Source of the DNA: an uncultured Prevotellaceae bacterium
Lineage (GTDB): Bacteria > Bacteroidota > Bacteroidia > Bacteroidales > Bacteroidaceae
Reading direction: 5' to 3'
Assembly (NCBI GenBank): GCA_900313845.1
Contig: OMTC01000170.1
Span: 1-8,716 of the forward strand
Length of the DNA stretch: 8,716 nt
The notes under the pieces are model-generated. The model made no database searches and was not told the origin of the DNA. It was given only the letters and a program-made list of their open reading frames with translations. Positions 1 to 6,837 of the stretch are shown in pieces; the stretch's first letter is position 1; each line of letters opens with the position of its first letter. A program made the position numbers and the translations under genes.

Positions 1-42
1 GAGGGCACCGCCGAAGCGATGCCCAGATGAAAAGAGAGGGTG

Positions 43-792
43 TTATGTCAGCGGAGGAACAAAAGCTCCACCGTTGATAGTGACATTCGGATGCTCTTCT
101 TCGGAAATAATCGAAACAGAAGCATCTGCACCGATAGAGCCAAAGTTACCTCCCATCAAACCAACGGAACCATTGACTTTCTTTTCTACATCTACAAACT
201 GAGATTTCGTTACGATATTGATGGCACCAGAAAAGGCACTTGTACCATAGACACGACTTGCTGCGCCTTCGAGAACCTCGATGCGTTCAATGTCGTCGAT
301 ACTGATAGGCAAATCGACAGCCAAGTGGCCAGTGTGAGGAGAGGAGATGTTTACGCCGTTCAGCAATATAACAATCTGATCGTGCGTTCCACCATTGATA
401 CTGATGTCCGTCTGAATACCGAATGCACCACGCTGCCGGACATCTACAGATGCTGCATACTTCAAAAGGTCATTTACCGACTGCGCGGGACAGTCCTTGA
501 TTTGTTCGCGAGTCATTACACTCACGATGCGTGCCGTTTGCTCCATTGGGAGCGGCACTCGCGAAGCGGTTACCGTCACCTCGTCTGTTTCAATCTCCCT
601 GGCATTGCCCTCCAACATAGGGGCAGATGTCTGGGCTTGTGCAGTCTGAGGAGTGGCAGTGAGCAATGTGGCAACAGACAAGGTGGAGATGATGATTTCA
701 CGTCCCAACGAAAGGAACACCGCATCTCCATGGCGCGTAAACTGATGCCATCGAATCACATCCGCTTTCAGTTTTTGTTGTTTTTTGAACAT
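43..792 (-). CDS. TonB-dependent outer-membrane receptor, N-terminal part (signal region and plug domain); frame ends early
   Basis: Outer-membrane beta-barrel receptor that imports a scarce ligand using energy from TonB/ExbBD; the ligand cannot be told from this part. Counting from the ATG at 792..790, residues 1-54 form an export signal with a long basic N-region, a hydrophobic stretch near 32-46 and an AQAQ cleavage area. A TonB-box-like DEVTVTASR lies at 70-78 and the plug domain at about 82-195, with ISINGGTHDQIVILLNGV, IERIEVLEGAAS and the typical SGAINIVT end. The strands after 205 look like the start of the barrel. An upstream TTG at 837 is open in frame, but the ATG start gives the familiar MFKKQQKLKADVIRWHQFTR beginning. 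The frame stops with TAA at 45..43 after only 249 residues, whereas such receptors usually run 600-900. One other frame stays open to position 1, so a frameshift or a chimeric end is likely. There is no CarboxypepD-like N-domain, so it resembles BtuB-type rather than SusC-type receptors. Confidence 0.85.
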   Translation of the reverse strand: MFKKQQKLKADVIRWHQFTRHGDAVFLSLGREIIISTLSVATLLTATPQTAQAQTSAPMLEGNAREIETDEVTVTASRVPLPMEQTARIVSVMTREQIKDCPAQSVNDLLKYAASVDVRQRGAFGIQTDISINGGTHDQIVILLNGVNISSPHTGHLAVDLPISIDDIERIEVLEGAASRVYGTSAFSGAINIVTKSQFVDVEKKVNGSVGLMGGNFGSIGADASVSIISEEEHPNVTINGGAFVPPLT

Positions 793-877
793 GTTTATGA
801 TTAGTATTTCTAAGTTGTTTTGAAAATAGCATCCCATCTGTCGACTGATAAAGCTGCTCCATTTTCAAAATCGGCTG

Positions 878-909
878 CAAAGGTAAGAAAAAACGTCAAA
901 ACAACAAAA
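878..909 (-). promoter_or_regulatory. Bacteroidetes-type promoter for the TonB-dependent receptor
   Basis: Read on the minus strand, TTTTG (909..905) is followed after 19 bp by TACCTTTG (885..878), matching the Bacteroidetes -33 TTTG / -7 TAnnTTTG consensus in both boxes and in spacing. Transcription would begin near 871, leaving a leader of about 80 nt before the ATG at 792. That is too short for a cobalamin riboswitch. The -33 box sits immediately next to the 22-nt repeat array. Confidence 0.72.
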
Positions 910-915
910 TTACTT

Positions 916-1124
916 ACCATCAAGAGTGAAATTCTGCACCATCAACATTCATACGTTGCACCGTCAGCACTCATACGCTGCACCATCAACATTCTTACGC
1001 TACACCGTCAGAAGAAAAGCGGAATACCATCAATAGAAAAGCGAAATAGCATCATCACTATTAAAACGAGCCTGCGTTTTAAGCAAAACGAGCCTGCGTT
1101 TTAGTGAAAACGCAGGCTCGTTTT
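916..1124. repeat. Array of about nine 22-nt tandem repeat units with drifting sequence
   Basis: The motif ACCATCA / ACCGTCA / AGCATCA starts at 916, 938, 960, 982, 1004, 1026 and 1048, which is exactly 22 nt each time. Units 938, 960 and 982 share TGCACCRTCARCAYTCWTACG. Units 1004 and 1026 share an AGAAAAGCG tail. From 1063 the units become an 18-nt element AAAACGAGCCTGCGTTTT plus a 4-nt spacer, at 1063 and 1085, then inverted at 1107, again 22 nt apart. Three related sub-families therefore share one period. It lies between the terminator of the HD gene and the receptor promoter. The units are contiguous with no unique spacers. The function is unknown; repeated protein-binding sites or replication slippage are both possible. 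Confidence 0.85.
1085..1124 (-). terminator. Strong intrinsic terminator after the HD-domain gene
   Basis: The arms 1085-1102 (AAAACGAGCCTGCGTTTT) and 1107-1124 (AAAACGCAGGCTCGTTTT) are perfect reverse complements of 18 nt around the 4-nt loop AGTG. Because the arms begin with AAAA and end with TTTT, the hairpin has a U tract in both directions and should work on either strand. It lies 59 nt past the stop of the minus-strand HD gene. The upstream arm exists in a second copy at 1063-1080, so the hairpin is made from members of the 22-nt array. Confidence 0.85.
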
Positions 1125-1182
1125 GGCTTTCAATCCCCTATGGAGATGTTTTTCTTGCCTTATAAAAGGATTGAGAAAGTGG

Positions 1183-1719
1183 TTAGGAAAACAATTGAAT
1201 CCAAGCGTCGAATCTTGCTATTCCTTCCTCTCCGAATTTTAAAAGTGAATTCCGAGCTTGCTCCACTGTCCTTTCTCTTTCCAAATGAGTCTTTGAAAAA
1301 AACTTATCAGCATAGCAAATGAGTTTTTCTTCAAGAGAAAGGGGAAGCATGTCGTGGTGCGGAACAGGTAAATTTTGACGTTCTATTTCCAAAAGAGAAA
1401 GTCCTGAGCCCGTGTGTCGCTCACAAACCAAAGCGTGTTGCGGAAAACCTTCCTCTCGCATCAACTCCGCACCAATCGTGCCATGACAGATATAAGGTTC
1501 CGTTCCAAAGCAATGAATGCTTGGAGCATTGGTTCTGAAGATACCAATATCATGGAGCATAGCAGCTTCTTCAACAAATTGTTTGTCAATAGGAAGTTCG
1601 GGATGCGCCTCAGCTATAGCCAAAGCCTTGTCTGCCACAGAACGGCTATGAATCATGAGAATACGTCGAAGTTCGTTTTCCTCAGGATAGTATTTATCTA
1701 TGATTGCTTGATAATCCAT
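1183..1719 (-). CDS. HD-domain phosphohydrolase of unknown substrate
   Basis: A 178-residue cytosolic protein of the HD superfamily of metal-dependent phosphohydrolases. In order it shows H24 in IHSRSVA, the defining H56-D57 pair in MLHDIGIF, H79 in ICHGTIGAE, H102 in CERHTG and D138 in YADKF, which together supply the usual metal ligands, so it should be active. It is a stand-alone domain without sensor or synthetase regions. The family includes nucleotide phosphatases and cyclic dinucleotide hydrolases; nothing here picks one substrate. The start is taken as the ATG at 1719..1717. The codon before it is an in-frame TTG (1722..1720), which I regard as not used. It follows the lipoprotein gene by 31 nt and is closed by the hairpin at 1085-1124, so it is probably the last gene of the minus-strand group. 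Confidence 0.82.
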   Translation of the reverse strand: MDYQAIIDKYYPEENELRRILMIHSRSVADKALAIAEAHPELPIDKQFVEEAAMLHDIGIFRTNAPSIHCFGTEPYICHGTIGAELMREEGFPQHALVCERHTGSGLSLLEIERQNLPVPHHDMLPLSLEEKLICYADKFFSKTHLERERTVEQARNSLLKFGEEGIARFDAWIQLFS

Positions 1720-1750
1720 CAATTATGATTACAAATAATACACTCACAGT

Positions 1751-2233
1751 TTATTTTACGCCAATGCTAAATGAATCTATTTGTGCATAAGCAAAGGAAG
1801 GAGCGAGAAGATTGAATTGCGCAGTAAAAGTTTTCAATGGGATAGAATCTGCACGACTGTATCCCAAACCGATGATAGAGTCGGTATGTGAACTGAAAAT
1901 AGAATTCTTTACCTGAGACAATGTCAGATTATTCAATTTAGCTGCGTATGTGTTATGCGCCTGCACATTGCACATGTATTGTGCATAGCCTACATTGCTG
2001 ACTCCAACCTCTGCTTTTTCTTGGAATACAGACTTGGAGCCTGTATATCCCAAATTATCCAAGCTTTCAAGAATGAGTTTTTCAAAAGCCGCATTGGTAG
2101 AATCGGTATAAGAGAGTTTAGCACACTCTCCTACGTAATAGAGTGATGCTTCTGCCTTACTTTCTTTATTACAAGAGGTTGCTGCAAAGGCTGCACAAAG
2201 AATGGTTGCAGCTAAAAATAGGATTTTTTTCAT
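1751..2233 (-). CDS. Small predicted lipoprotein, function unknown
   Basis: A 160-residue protein beginning MKKILFLAATILCAAFAATSC. It has a short basic start, a hydrophobic core and a lipobox ending at C21 (ATSC), which is a type II lipoprotein signal. NKESKAEA follows; the charged residues after the cysteine would suit surface export in Bacteroidetes, though this is an inference. The mature part of about 140 residues is soluble, with no membrane segment and no repeat that I can see, and two Cys residues at about 37 and 88. I do not recognise the family. It lies 80 nt after ligA and 31 nt before the HD gene on the same strand. No convincing promoter was found in the AT-rich 80-nt gap, so it may share the ligA transcript. 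The start ATG at 2233..2231 is the only one that gives the signal peptide. Confidence 0.75.
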   Translation of the reverse strand: MKKILFLAATILCAAFAATSCNKESKAEASLYYVGECAKLSYTDSTNAAFEKLILESLDNLGYTGSKSVFQEKAEVGVSNVGYAQYMCNVQAHNTYAAKLNNLTLSQVKNSIFSSHTDSIIGLGYSRADSIPLKTFTAQFNLLAPSFAYAQIDSFSIGVK

Positions 2234-2313
2234 CGTTTTTTATTTGAGTTTATTTTGTTAAGAGTAAATTGAAAAAAGTAATAATTGATTCCTTATATAT
2301 AAATAATGTGTAA

Positions 2314-4329
2314 TTAATCTTCATTTTCTATCATGGCAAGGAAATCATCTTCAGAGAGAATCTGAACACCCAATTTGGATGCTTTTTCCAGTTTGGCAGG
2401 TCCCATGTTCTCTCCCGCAAGAATGAAAGATGTCTTGGCAGAAATACTACCCACATTCTTTCCTCCATGTTGTTCTATCAACGCTTTGTATTCATCGCGC
2501 GAATGCTTACTAAACACACCGCTAATAACAATGGATTTACCTTCAAGTTTTGTGGATTGATTTGAAAGAGCTTCTTCCGACAAAGACATTTGCACACCAT
2601 ATTCTTTCAAACGCTCAATGATTTCCACATTGCGAGGTTCTTGAAAATAGTTCACAACACTCTGTGCTATCACCATTCCAATGCCCTCCACATCAAGCAG
2701 TTGCTCCACAGTAGCATTTTTCAATGCATCCATTGTCTTGAAATGTCTGGCAAGAAGTTTCGCTGTAGTTTCGCCTACAAAACGAATACCAATGGCAAAA
2801 ACCACACGTTCGAAAGGAACTTGCAGAGAAGCCTTCACGCCTTCCACTATTTTCAGAGCCGACTTGGCACGCTCATTTTTTGCTCCACTTATATCTGAAG
2901 CTTTAATCAGATAGAGGTCTGCGATGTTGTGAATCAGTCCTCTCTGATAATAATCATCCACAGTTTCAGGTCCAAGACTTTCAATATCCATCGCCTTTCG
3001 GCTAATGAAATGTTCGATGCGTCCTTTGATTTGAGGAGGACATGCAGTATCGTTAGGACAATAATGCGCTGCTTCTCCTTCAATGCGAAGCAACTCCGCA
3101 CCACACTCAGGACAATGGGTGATGAAATGCACAGGTTGCATATCAGGAGTACGCTGGGTTTTATCCACACCAACAACCTTTGGGATGATTTCGCCACCTT
3201 TCTCCACATAAACCATATCTCCAATATGAAGATCGAGTTGCTGAATGATGTCAGCATTATGAAGCGAAGCACGCTTCACGATAGTTCCAGCCAACTTCAC
3301 AGGATTCATATTGGCAACAGGAGTGATGGCACCCGTGCGTCCCACTTGATACGTCACTTCATTCAGTCGGGTGCATGCTCTTTCAGCCTGGAATTTATAA
3401 GCAATTGCCCATCGAGGCGACTTTGCAGTATAGCCCAGATGTTGCTGCTGGCGAAGAGAGTTTACTTTCAAAACAATGCCATCAGTAGCAACAGGAAGAT
3501 TCTTTCGTTCCTTATCCCAATAGTTGATATAGTCGAGGATTTCATCTACCGTCTTGCATTTCTTCATGCCATCCGAAATCTTGAAACCCCACTCTTTTGC
3601 TTTCTGCAAATTCTCATAATGGTATCCATCATTACCTATTTCATCTCCTAAAAGATAATAGAGATAAGCGTCTAACTTGCGGGAAGCAACGAGTTCAGAT
3701 TTCTGAGATTTAAGGGTTCCTGAAGCAGCATTTCTTGGATTTGCAAACAACTGTTCCTCACGAAGTTCACGTTCCTTATTTAAAGCCTCGAATGAAGTCC
3801 ATGGCATCAATATCTCGCCACGAATTTCAAACTCATGAGGATAACCAGAATTAGGACGAAGTTGAAGAGGAATGCTATTGATGGTTCGCACATTGGCTGT
3901 TACATCATCACCCTGCACACCATCTCCTCGGGTGACAGCTTGAGTAAGTTTTCCATCCACATAAGTGAGGGAAATGCTCAAGCCATCGTATTTCATTTCT
4001 GCCACGATTTCAAATTCTTCTCCCTCAAGCCCATTTTTCACTCGCTCATAGAAATCGCGTACATCAGCTTCATTATAAGTATTTGCCAATGAAAGCATGG
4101 GATACTTATGAGGAACCTGTCGAAACGACTGATTGATGTCGCTACCCACTCTCTGAGTAGGAGAATTTGGGTCAGCATACTGTGGATAGAAAGTTTCCAA
4201 ATCCTCCAGCTTATGCATCATCTGGTCGAATTCATAATCAGAAATAGTAGGCTGATTCAGCACATAATAATTATAATTATGCTGATGCAACTGGGTTCTG
4301 AGTTGTTCAATTTCTTCTTTGGGAGTCAT
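2314..4329 (-). CDS. ligA: NAD-dependent DNA ligase
   Basis: Seals nicks in duplex DNA during replication and repair, using NAD+ to form an enzyme-AMP intermediate. The 671 residues match the usual bacterial length. The N-terminal Ia region (1-60, with NYNYYVLNQPTISDYEFD) binds NMN. The adenylation domain follows with the nucleophile K113 in EMKYDG, then TRGDG (133-137), EIRGEI (168-173), ANPRNAASGTL (196-206) and DGIVLKVN (283-290). The OB fold has YQVGRTGAITPVAN. The four-Cys zinc finger uses C406, C409, C424 and C430. Helix-hairpin-helix repeats occupy about 440-585 and a BRCT domain about 595-671. All signature residues are intact, so the enzyme should be functional. The ATG at 4329 follows the ispE stop by 33 nt, so co-transcription with ispE is likely. 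Confidence 0.98.
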   Translation of the reverse strand: MTPKEEIEQLRTQLHQHNYNYYVLNQPTISDYEFDQMMHKLEDLETFYPQYADPNSPTQRVGSDINQSFRQVPHKYPMLSLANTYNEADVRDFYERVKNGLEGEEFEIVAEMKYDGLSISLTYVDGKLTQAVTRGDGVQGDDVTANVRTINSIPLQLRPNSGYPHEFEIRGEILMPWTSFEALNKERELREEQLFANPRNAASGTLKSQKSELVASRKLDAYLYYLLGDEIGNDGYHYENLQKAKEWGFKISDGMKKCKTVDEILDYINYWDKERKNLPVATDGIVLKVNSLRQQQHLGYTAKSPRWAIAYKFQAERACTRLNEVTYQVGRTGAITPVANMNPVKLAGTIVKRASLHNADIIQQLDLHIGDMVYVEKGGEIIPKVVGVDKTQRTPDMQPVHFITHCPECGAELLRIEGEAAHYCPNDTACPPQIKGRIEHFISRKAMDIESLGPETVDDYYQRGLIHNIADLYLIKASDISGAKNERAKSALKIVEGVKASLQVPFERVVFAIGIRFVGETTAKLLARHFKTMDALKNATVEQLLDVEGIGMVIAQSVVNYFQEPRNVEIIERLKEYGVQMSLSEEALSNQSTKLEGKSIVISGVFSKHSRDEYKALIEQHGGKNVGSISAKTSFILAGENMGPAKLEKASKLGVQILSEDDFLAMIENED

Positions 4330-4362
4330 CTTTGAAAGTTCATGGAATTAAAAGAGAAAAAC

Positions 4363-4866
4363 CTAAACATCGAATTCTCTTTGTCGGCAGAAATATCCTG
4401 AGAAAATCTCATCTATATGCTCTATAGGTTCATCAAATATGCCAAAGACAGAGGCACCACTGCCCGACATAGATGCATAAATCGCACCCAGATCGTAAAG
4501 TCGGTCCTTGATGGCAGCTATTTCTGGATATTTAGGGAAAACACTTCGTTCGAAGTCATTCAACACGGTATCTTTCCAAGTTTCGATTGGAGCCGCAAGA
4601 AGTTCCTTTAAAGATTTTTCTGGGCGATGAGGCTCAACAAAACGATATGCATCTTTTGTGGAAACAAACACATCGGGTTTCACCAAAATCAGTGTCTTTC
4701 CTTTCAAGCTCACATCCACATCACTAAACAAATTACCGATTCCTTCGGCAAAAACAGGTTTTCCTTCGATGAAAAATGCACAATCTGCACCCAAAAGCGA
4801 TACATATTTCTGTAGTTCAGAAACACTCAATCCCAATTCAAATCGCTCATTCATTGCTTTCAGCAT
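4363..4866 (-). CDS. ispE: IspE C-terminal fragment (ATP-binding and catalytic half)
   Basis: The first in-frame ATG is at 4866 (MLKAMNERFELGLS), but homology in this frame extends upstream to 4905, giving the GHMP glycine loop GAGLGGGSADAAF. A TAG at 4908..4906 closes the frame further upstream, so no start codon could include the loop. Past the ATG come GADCAFFIEGKPVFAEGIG, which carries the catalytic-base Asp and the third family motif, and SGSGASVFGIF, the C-terminal GHMP motif. The length and end are normal for IspE. If translated from the ATG it would lack the ATP loop and should be inactive. Confidence 0.8.
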   Translation of the reverse strand: MLKAMNERFELGLSVSELQKYVSLLGADCAFFIEGKPVFAEGIGNLFSDVDVSLKGKTLILVKPDVFVSTKDAYRFVEPHRPEKSLKELLAAPIETWKDTVLNDFERSVFPKYPEIAAIKDRLYDLGAIYASMSGSGASVFGIFDEPIEHIDEIFSGYFCRQREFDV

Positions 4867-5189
4867 AAAAGCGGCATCAGCGGAACCTCCACCGAGTCCA
4901 GCACCCTATAAAGGAAGATACGCACAGGTTTCATCTTATCAGGAAAATCCCTTTTCAGAATGCGATAAGCGCGAACCACCAGATTATCTTCAGGCGAACC
5001 ATCGAGGATTGTTCCACTTACCTTCAGCTGATAATCTTTCCCCTCTTCGGGATTTTCCCATTCATGTATTTCAAGGGCATCTTGCAGATGAATGGGATAG
5101 AAAACCGTTTCCAGATTGTGATAACCGTCTGGACGTTTCTCTACAACATTCAATCCTAAATTGATTTTTGAATTTGGATACAATAACAT
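4860..5189 (-). CDS. ispE: IspE N-terminal fragment (substrate-binding half)
   Basis: This 109-residue fragment starts at the ATG 5189..5187 with MLLYPNSKINLGLNV. K8 in SKINLGL corresponds to the conserved catalytic-site lysine of IspE, and RPDGYHNLETVFYPI is the classic second motif. The in-frame codon at 5222 is TTG and would add eleven residues, so the ATG is preferred. After VRIFLY the frame is lost: the last 16 or so residues (RVLDSVEVPLMPLLC) are out-of-frame reading of the ATP-binding loop, followed by TGA. On its own the fragment has no ATP site and cannot be active. Confidence 0.8.
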   Translation of the reverse strand: MLLYPNSKINLGLNVVEKRPDGYHNLETVFYPIHLQDALEIHEWENPEEGKDYQLKVSGTILDGSPEDNLVVRAYRILKRDFPDKMKPVRIFLYRVLDSVEVPLMPLLC

Positions 5190-5219
5190 ATTTTCGATGT
5201 ATTTCTTTGGAATTTTATG

Positions 5220-5227
5220 CAAATATA
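5220..5227 (-). promoter_or_regulatory. Probable -7 box of the ispE promoter
   Basis: On the minus strand TATATTTG (5227..5220) fits the Bacteroidetes -7 consensus TAnnTTTG and lies 30 nt before the ispE ATG, giving a leader of roughly 25 nt. The -33 box is unclear: the nearest TTTTG ends 23 bp upstream rather than 19-20. The element shares the intergenic region with the divergent plus-strand promoter. Confidence 0.5.
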
Positions 5228-5237
5228 AGGCAAATAT

Positions 5238-5268
5238 TTTGAAAACATTTCAAAAAGCTCTAAATTTG
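5238..5268 (+). promoter_or_regulatory. Bacteroidetes-type promoter for the sugar transferase
   Basis: TTTG at 5238-5241, exactly 19 bp, then TAAATTTG at 5261-5268: a full match to the -33/-7 consensus. The start of transcription would be near 5275, leaving a leader of about 135 nt before the ATG at 5412. It overlaps the upstream side of the divergent ispE promoter, so the two may affect each other. Confidence 0.72.
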
Positions 5269-5280
5269 CATACTTTTTAA

Positions 5281-5304
5281 CGAAGAGACACTTCGACTCT
5301 TTTT
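5281..5304 (+). promoter_or_regulatory. Possible mutually exclusive hairpins at the start of the sugar transferase leader
   Basis: Two small stems overlap: CGAAG (5281-5285) with CTTCG (5291-5295), and AAGAG (5283-5287) with CTCTT (5297-5301), the second running into TTT at 5302-5304. They lie just after the predicted transcription start. Such an arrangement can act as an attenuator, but the stems are only 5 bp, so chance is quite possible. Confidence 0.25.
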
Positions 5305-5411
5305 ACAATTAAGGTGTATAACCATTATAAAGCATTCCGATTATTATAAATATAGGTCAAACATAATTTGTAAAGCGTTACCTTAAACGACAAGAGACTG
5401 AATTAAAAGCC

Positions 5412-6806
5412 ATGGGAAAAGACAAATTTCTACAATCATTCGTATTGATAGCCGACTTGGTACTACTGACACTATCATTCAGTGGCTATTTTCTTTTGTT
5501 TGAAACTCTTGACCCATACACCACCGAACCCGTTTACGCAAAACGTATGCTTGTCACCTTGATTGTGGCTTTCTTTATCAGTTTCCTGTTGTTTCCTTCA
5601 ATCACACAAAATCGTTTCTCCACCCCAGGCAAAGTCATTCAGCGTGTGATTATCACAAACATTTTGAGTACCCTTTTCACTACTATCATGACAATCACCA
5701 TGCGGCCTGACGACTATTTTCCACGTCTCTTCTTCTTTTCCTACATGATAGTCTTCACAGGACTTCTCATTGTTGAGCGCCTATTCATTCGAGCATTCCT
5801 CAAACACATGAGAACCAACAAGAGAAACTTGCGACATGTTGTGCTGGTAGGAAACAATTATGCGATTCACGAACTTTTCGATTATCTCAGCCAGCCTTGG
5901 TATGGCTATAATATATTAGGTATATTCTACGATGGTGAAAAGAGCGATGATGAAAAATTCGAGGAGTATCACAAAGGAGGATACAACGAGTTGTTTACTT
6001 GGTTGAAAGAACGTAGTGAAGTCCATGAACTTTACGCTTATTTTCCTTATGAAGAGCAGTCAAAGACAAATATTCTTGCCAAGTTCTGCGATAACAACCT
6101 TATTCGTTTCTACTTTGTCCCTTCTCTCAACGTTTTCAATAGTGGATTTGCTCCCGACCAACGAGGAAAAACTTTAGTAGTGGCACGACGTCAAGAGCCT
6201 CTCACCTATCCATGGAATCGTATGTTGAAGCGTGGGTTCGACATTCTTTTCTCTGCCACTTTCCTCATCACCATATATCCTTGGATTTATCTTTGGGTAG
6301 CATATAAAATCAAGAGGCAATCTCCTGGCCCTATCTATTTCAATCAGGAGCGCACTGGACTCGATGGAAAAGTATTCAAATGTAAGAAATTCCGTTCCAT
6401 GCATGTCAACGATGATGCCGACAAGGTGCAAGCCACGGCAAACGATCCTCGAAAATTCCCATTTGGTGATTTCATGCGTCGTACCAACATCGACGAATTA
6501 CCTCAATTCATCAATGTATTGAAAGGAGAAATGTCTGTCGTTGGACCACGTCCTCACATGCTGAAACACACTGAGGAATACTCCCAAATCATCAACCGTT
6601 TCATGGTTCGCCATCTTGCCAAACCTGGCATCACGGGATTAGCCCAAGTATCGGGATTCAGAGGTGAAACAAAATACATCCGCCAGATGGAAGGACGTGT
6701 GAAGAAGGACATCGAATACATCGAGAATTGGAGCTTCATGCTCGATATTCAAATCATTTGGTGGACCATCCGAAACATGATTCGTGGAGAAGAAAACGCA
6801 TATTGA
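5412..6806 (+). CDS. Initiating sugar transferase (polyprenyl glycosylphosphotransferase)
   Basis: Membrane enzyme that moves a sugar-1-phosphate from a nucleotide sugar to undecaprenyl phosphate, the first step of a capsule, exopolysaccharide or O-unit. The 464 residues fit the WcaJ-like class: four hydrophobic segments (about 8-30, 46-62, 78-97, 106-130), a Rossmann-like region starting VVLVGNNY (143-150), a fifth membrane segment (about 275-298), then the catalytic domain. Its motifs are GPIYFNQERTGLDGKVFKCKKFRSM (306-330), RRTNIDELPQFINVLKGEMSVVGPRPHM (356-383) with the D361-E362 pair expected to be catalytic, and KPGITGLAQVSGFRGE (404-419). The sugar cannot be assigned. No other glycosyltransferase, Wzx or Wzy gene is nearby, and a terminator follows at once, so it is a single-gene unit that may serve a pathway encoded elsewhere. 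Confidence 0.93.
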   Translation: MGKDKFLQSFVLIADLVLLTLSFSGYFLLFETLDPYTTEPVYAKRMLVTLIVAFFISFLLFPSITQNRFSTPGKVIQRVIITNILSTLFTTIMTITMRPDDYFPRLFFFSYMIVFTGLLIVERLFIRAFLKHMRTNKRNLRHVVLVGNNYAIHELFDYLSQPWYGYNILGIFYDGEKSDDEKFEEYHKGGYNELFTWLKERSEVHELYAYFPYEEQSKTNILAKFCDNNLIRFYFVPSLNVFNSGFAPDQRGKTLVVARRQEPLTYPWNRMLKRGFDILFSATFLITIYPWIYLWVAYKIKRQSPGPIYFNQERTGLDGKVFKCKKFRSMHVNDDADKVQATANDPRKFPFGDFMRRTNIDELPQFINVLKGEMSVVGPRPHMLKHTEEYSQIINRFMVRHLAKPGITGLAQVSGFRGETKYIRQMEGRVKKDIEYIENWSFMLDIQIIWWTIRNMIRGEENAY

Positions 6807-6837
6807 AAAAACATCCCTATTCACATCACAAACCCCT

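Larger units (their letters stand above)
4363..5189 (-). pseudogene. ispE: 4-diphosphocytidyl-2-C-methyl-D-erythritol kinase, disrupted by a small deletion
   Basis: Whole-gene view of ispE, the GHMP kinase that phosphorylates CDP-methylerythritol in the MEP route to isoprenoids. The N-terminal frame (5189 to 4860) and the C-terminal frame (open from 4905 to 4363) are both clearly IspE but are out of register. Up to TAT at 4910..4908 the first frame reads VRIFLY. From 4905 the second frame reads GAGLGGGSADAAFM. The residues normally between them (about K-x-I-P-x) are absent. Restoring register needs 3n+1 missing bases, and family spacing suggests about 13. The rest of the gene shows no decay. 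The MEP pathway is normally essential in this group, so a sequencing or assembly error, or a mixed population, is at least as likely as a true pseudogene. Confidence 0.85.

Noticed and set aside
40..804. 254-codon open frame on the plus strand
   Set aside because: Antisense to the receptor plug domain, Cys- and Arg-rich composition, a shadow of the real gene.
793..877. Cobalamin or other riboswitch in the receptor leader
   Set aside because: The leader is only about 80 nt from the predicted start and shows none of the conserved B12-box features.
916..1124. CRISPR array
   Set aside because: Units are contiguous 22-mers that drift in sequence; there are no unique spacers of constant size and no cas genes nearby.
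820..1322. Two plus-strand open frames across the intergenic repeats
   Set aside because: They are made by translating the 22-nt repeats and the antisense of the HD gene; there is no start signal or family likeness.
2929..3651. 240-codon open frame on the plus strand
   Set aside because: It is fully antisense to ligA, whose domains and motifs are complete; the translation has no protein-like features.
4860..4910. Programmed ribosomal frameshift in ispE
   Set aside because: Conserved residues are actually missing at the junction, and there is no slippery heptamer; a deletion explains it better.
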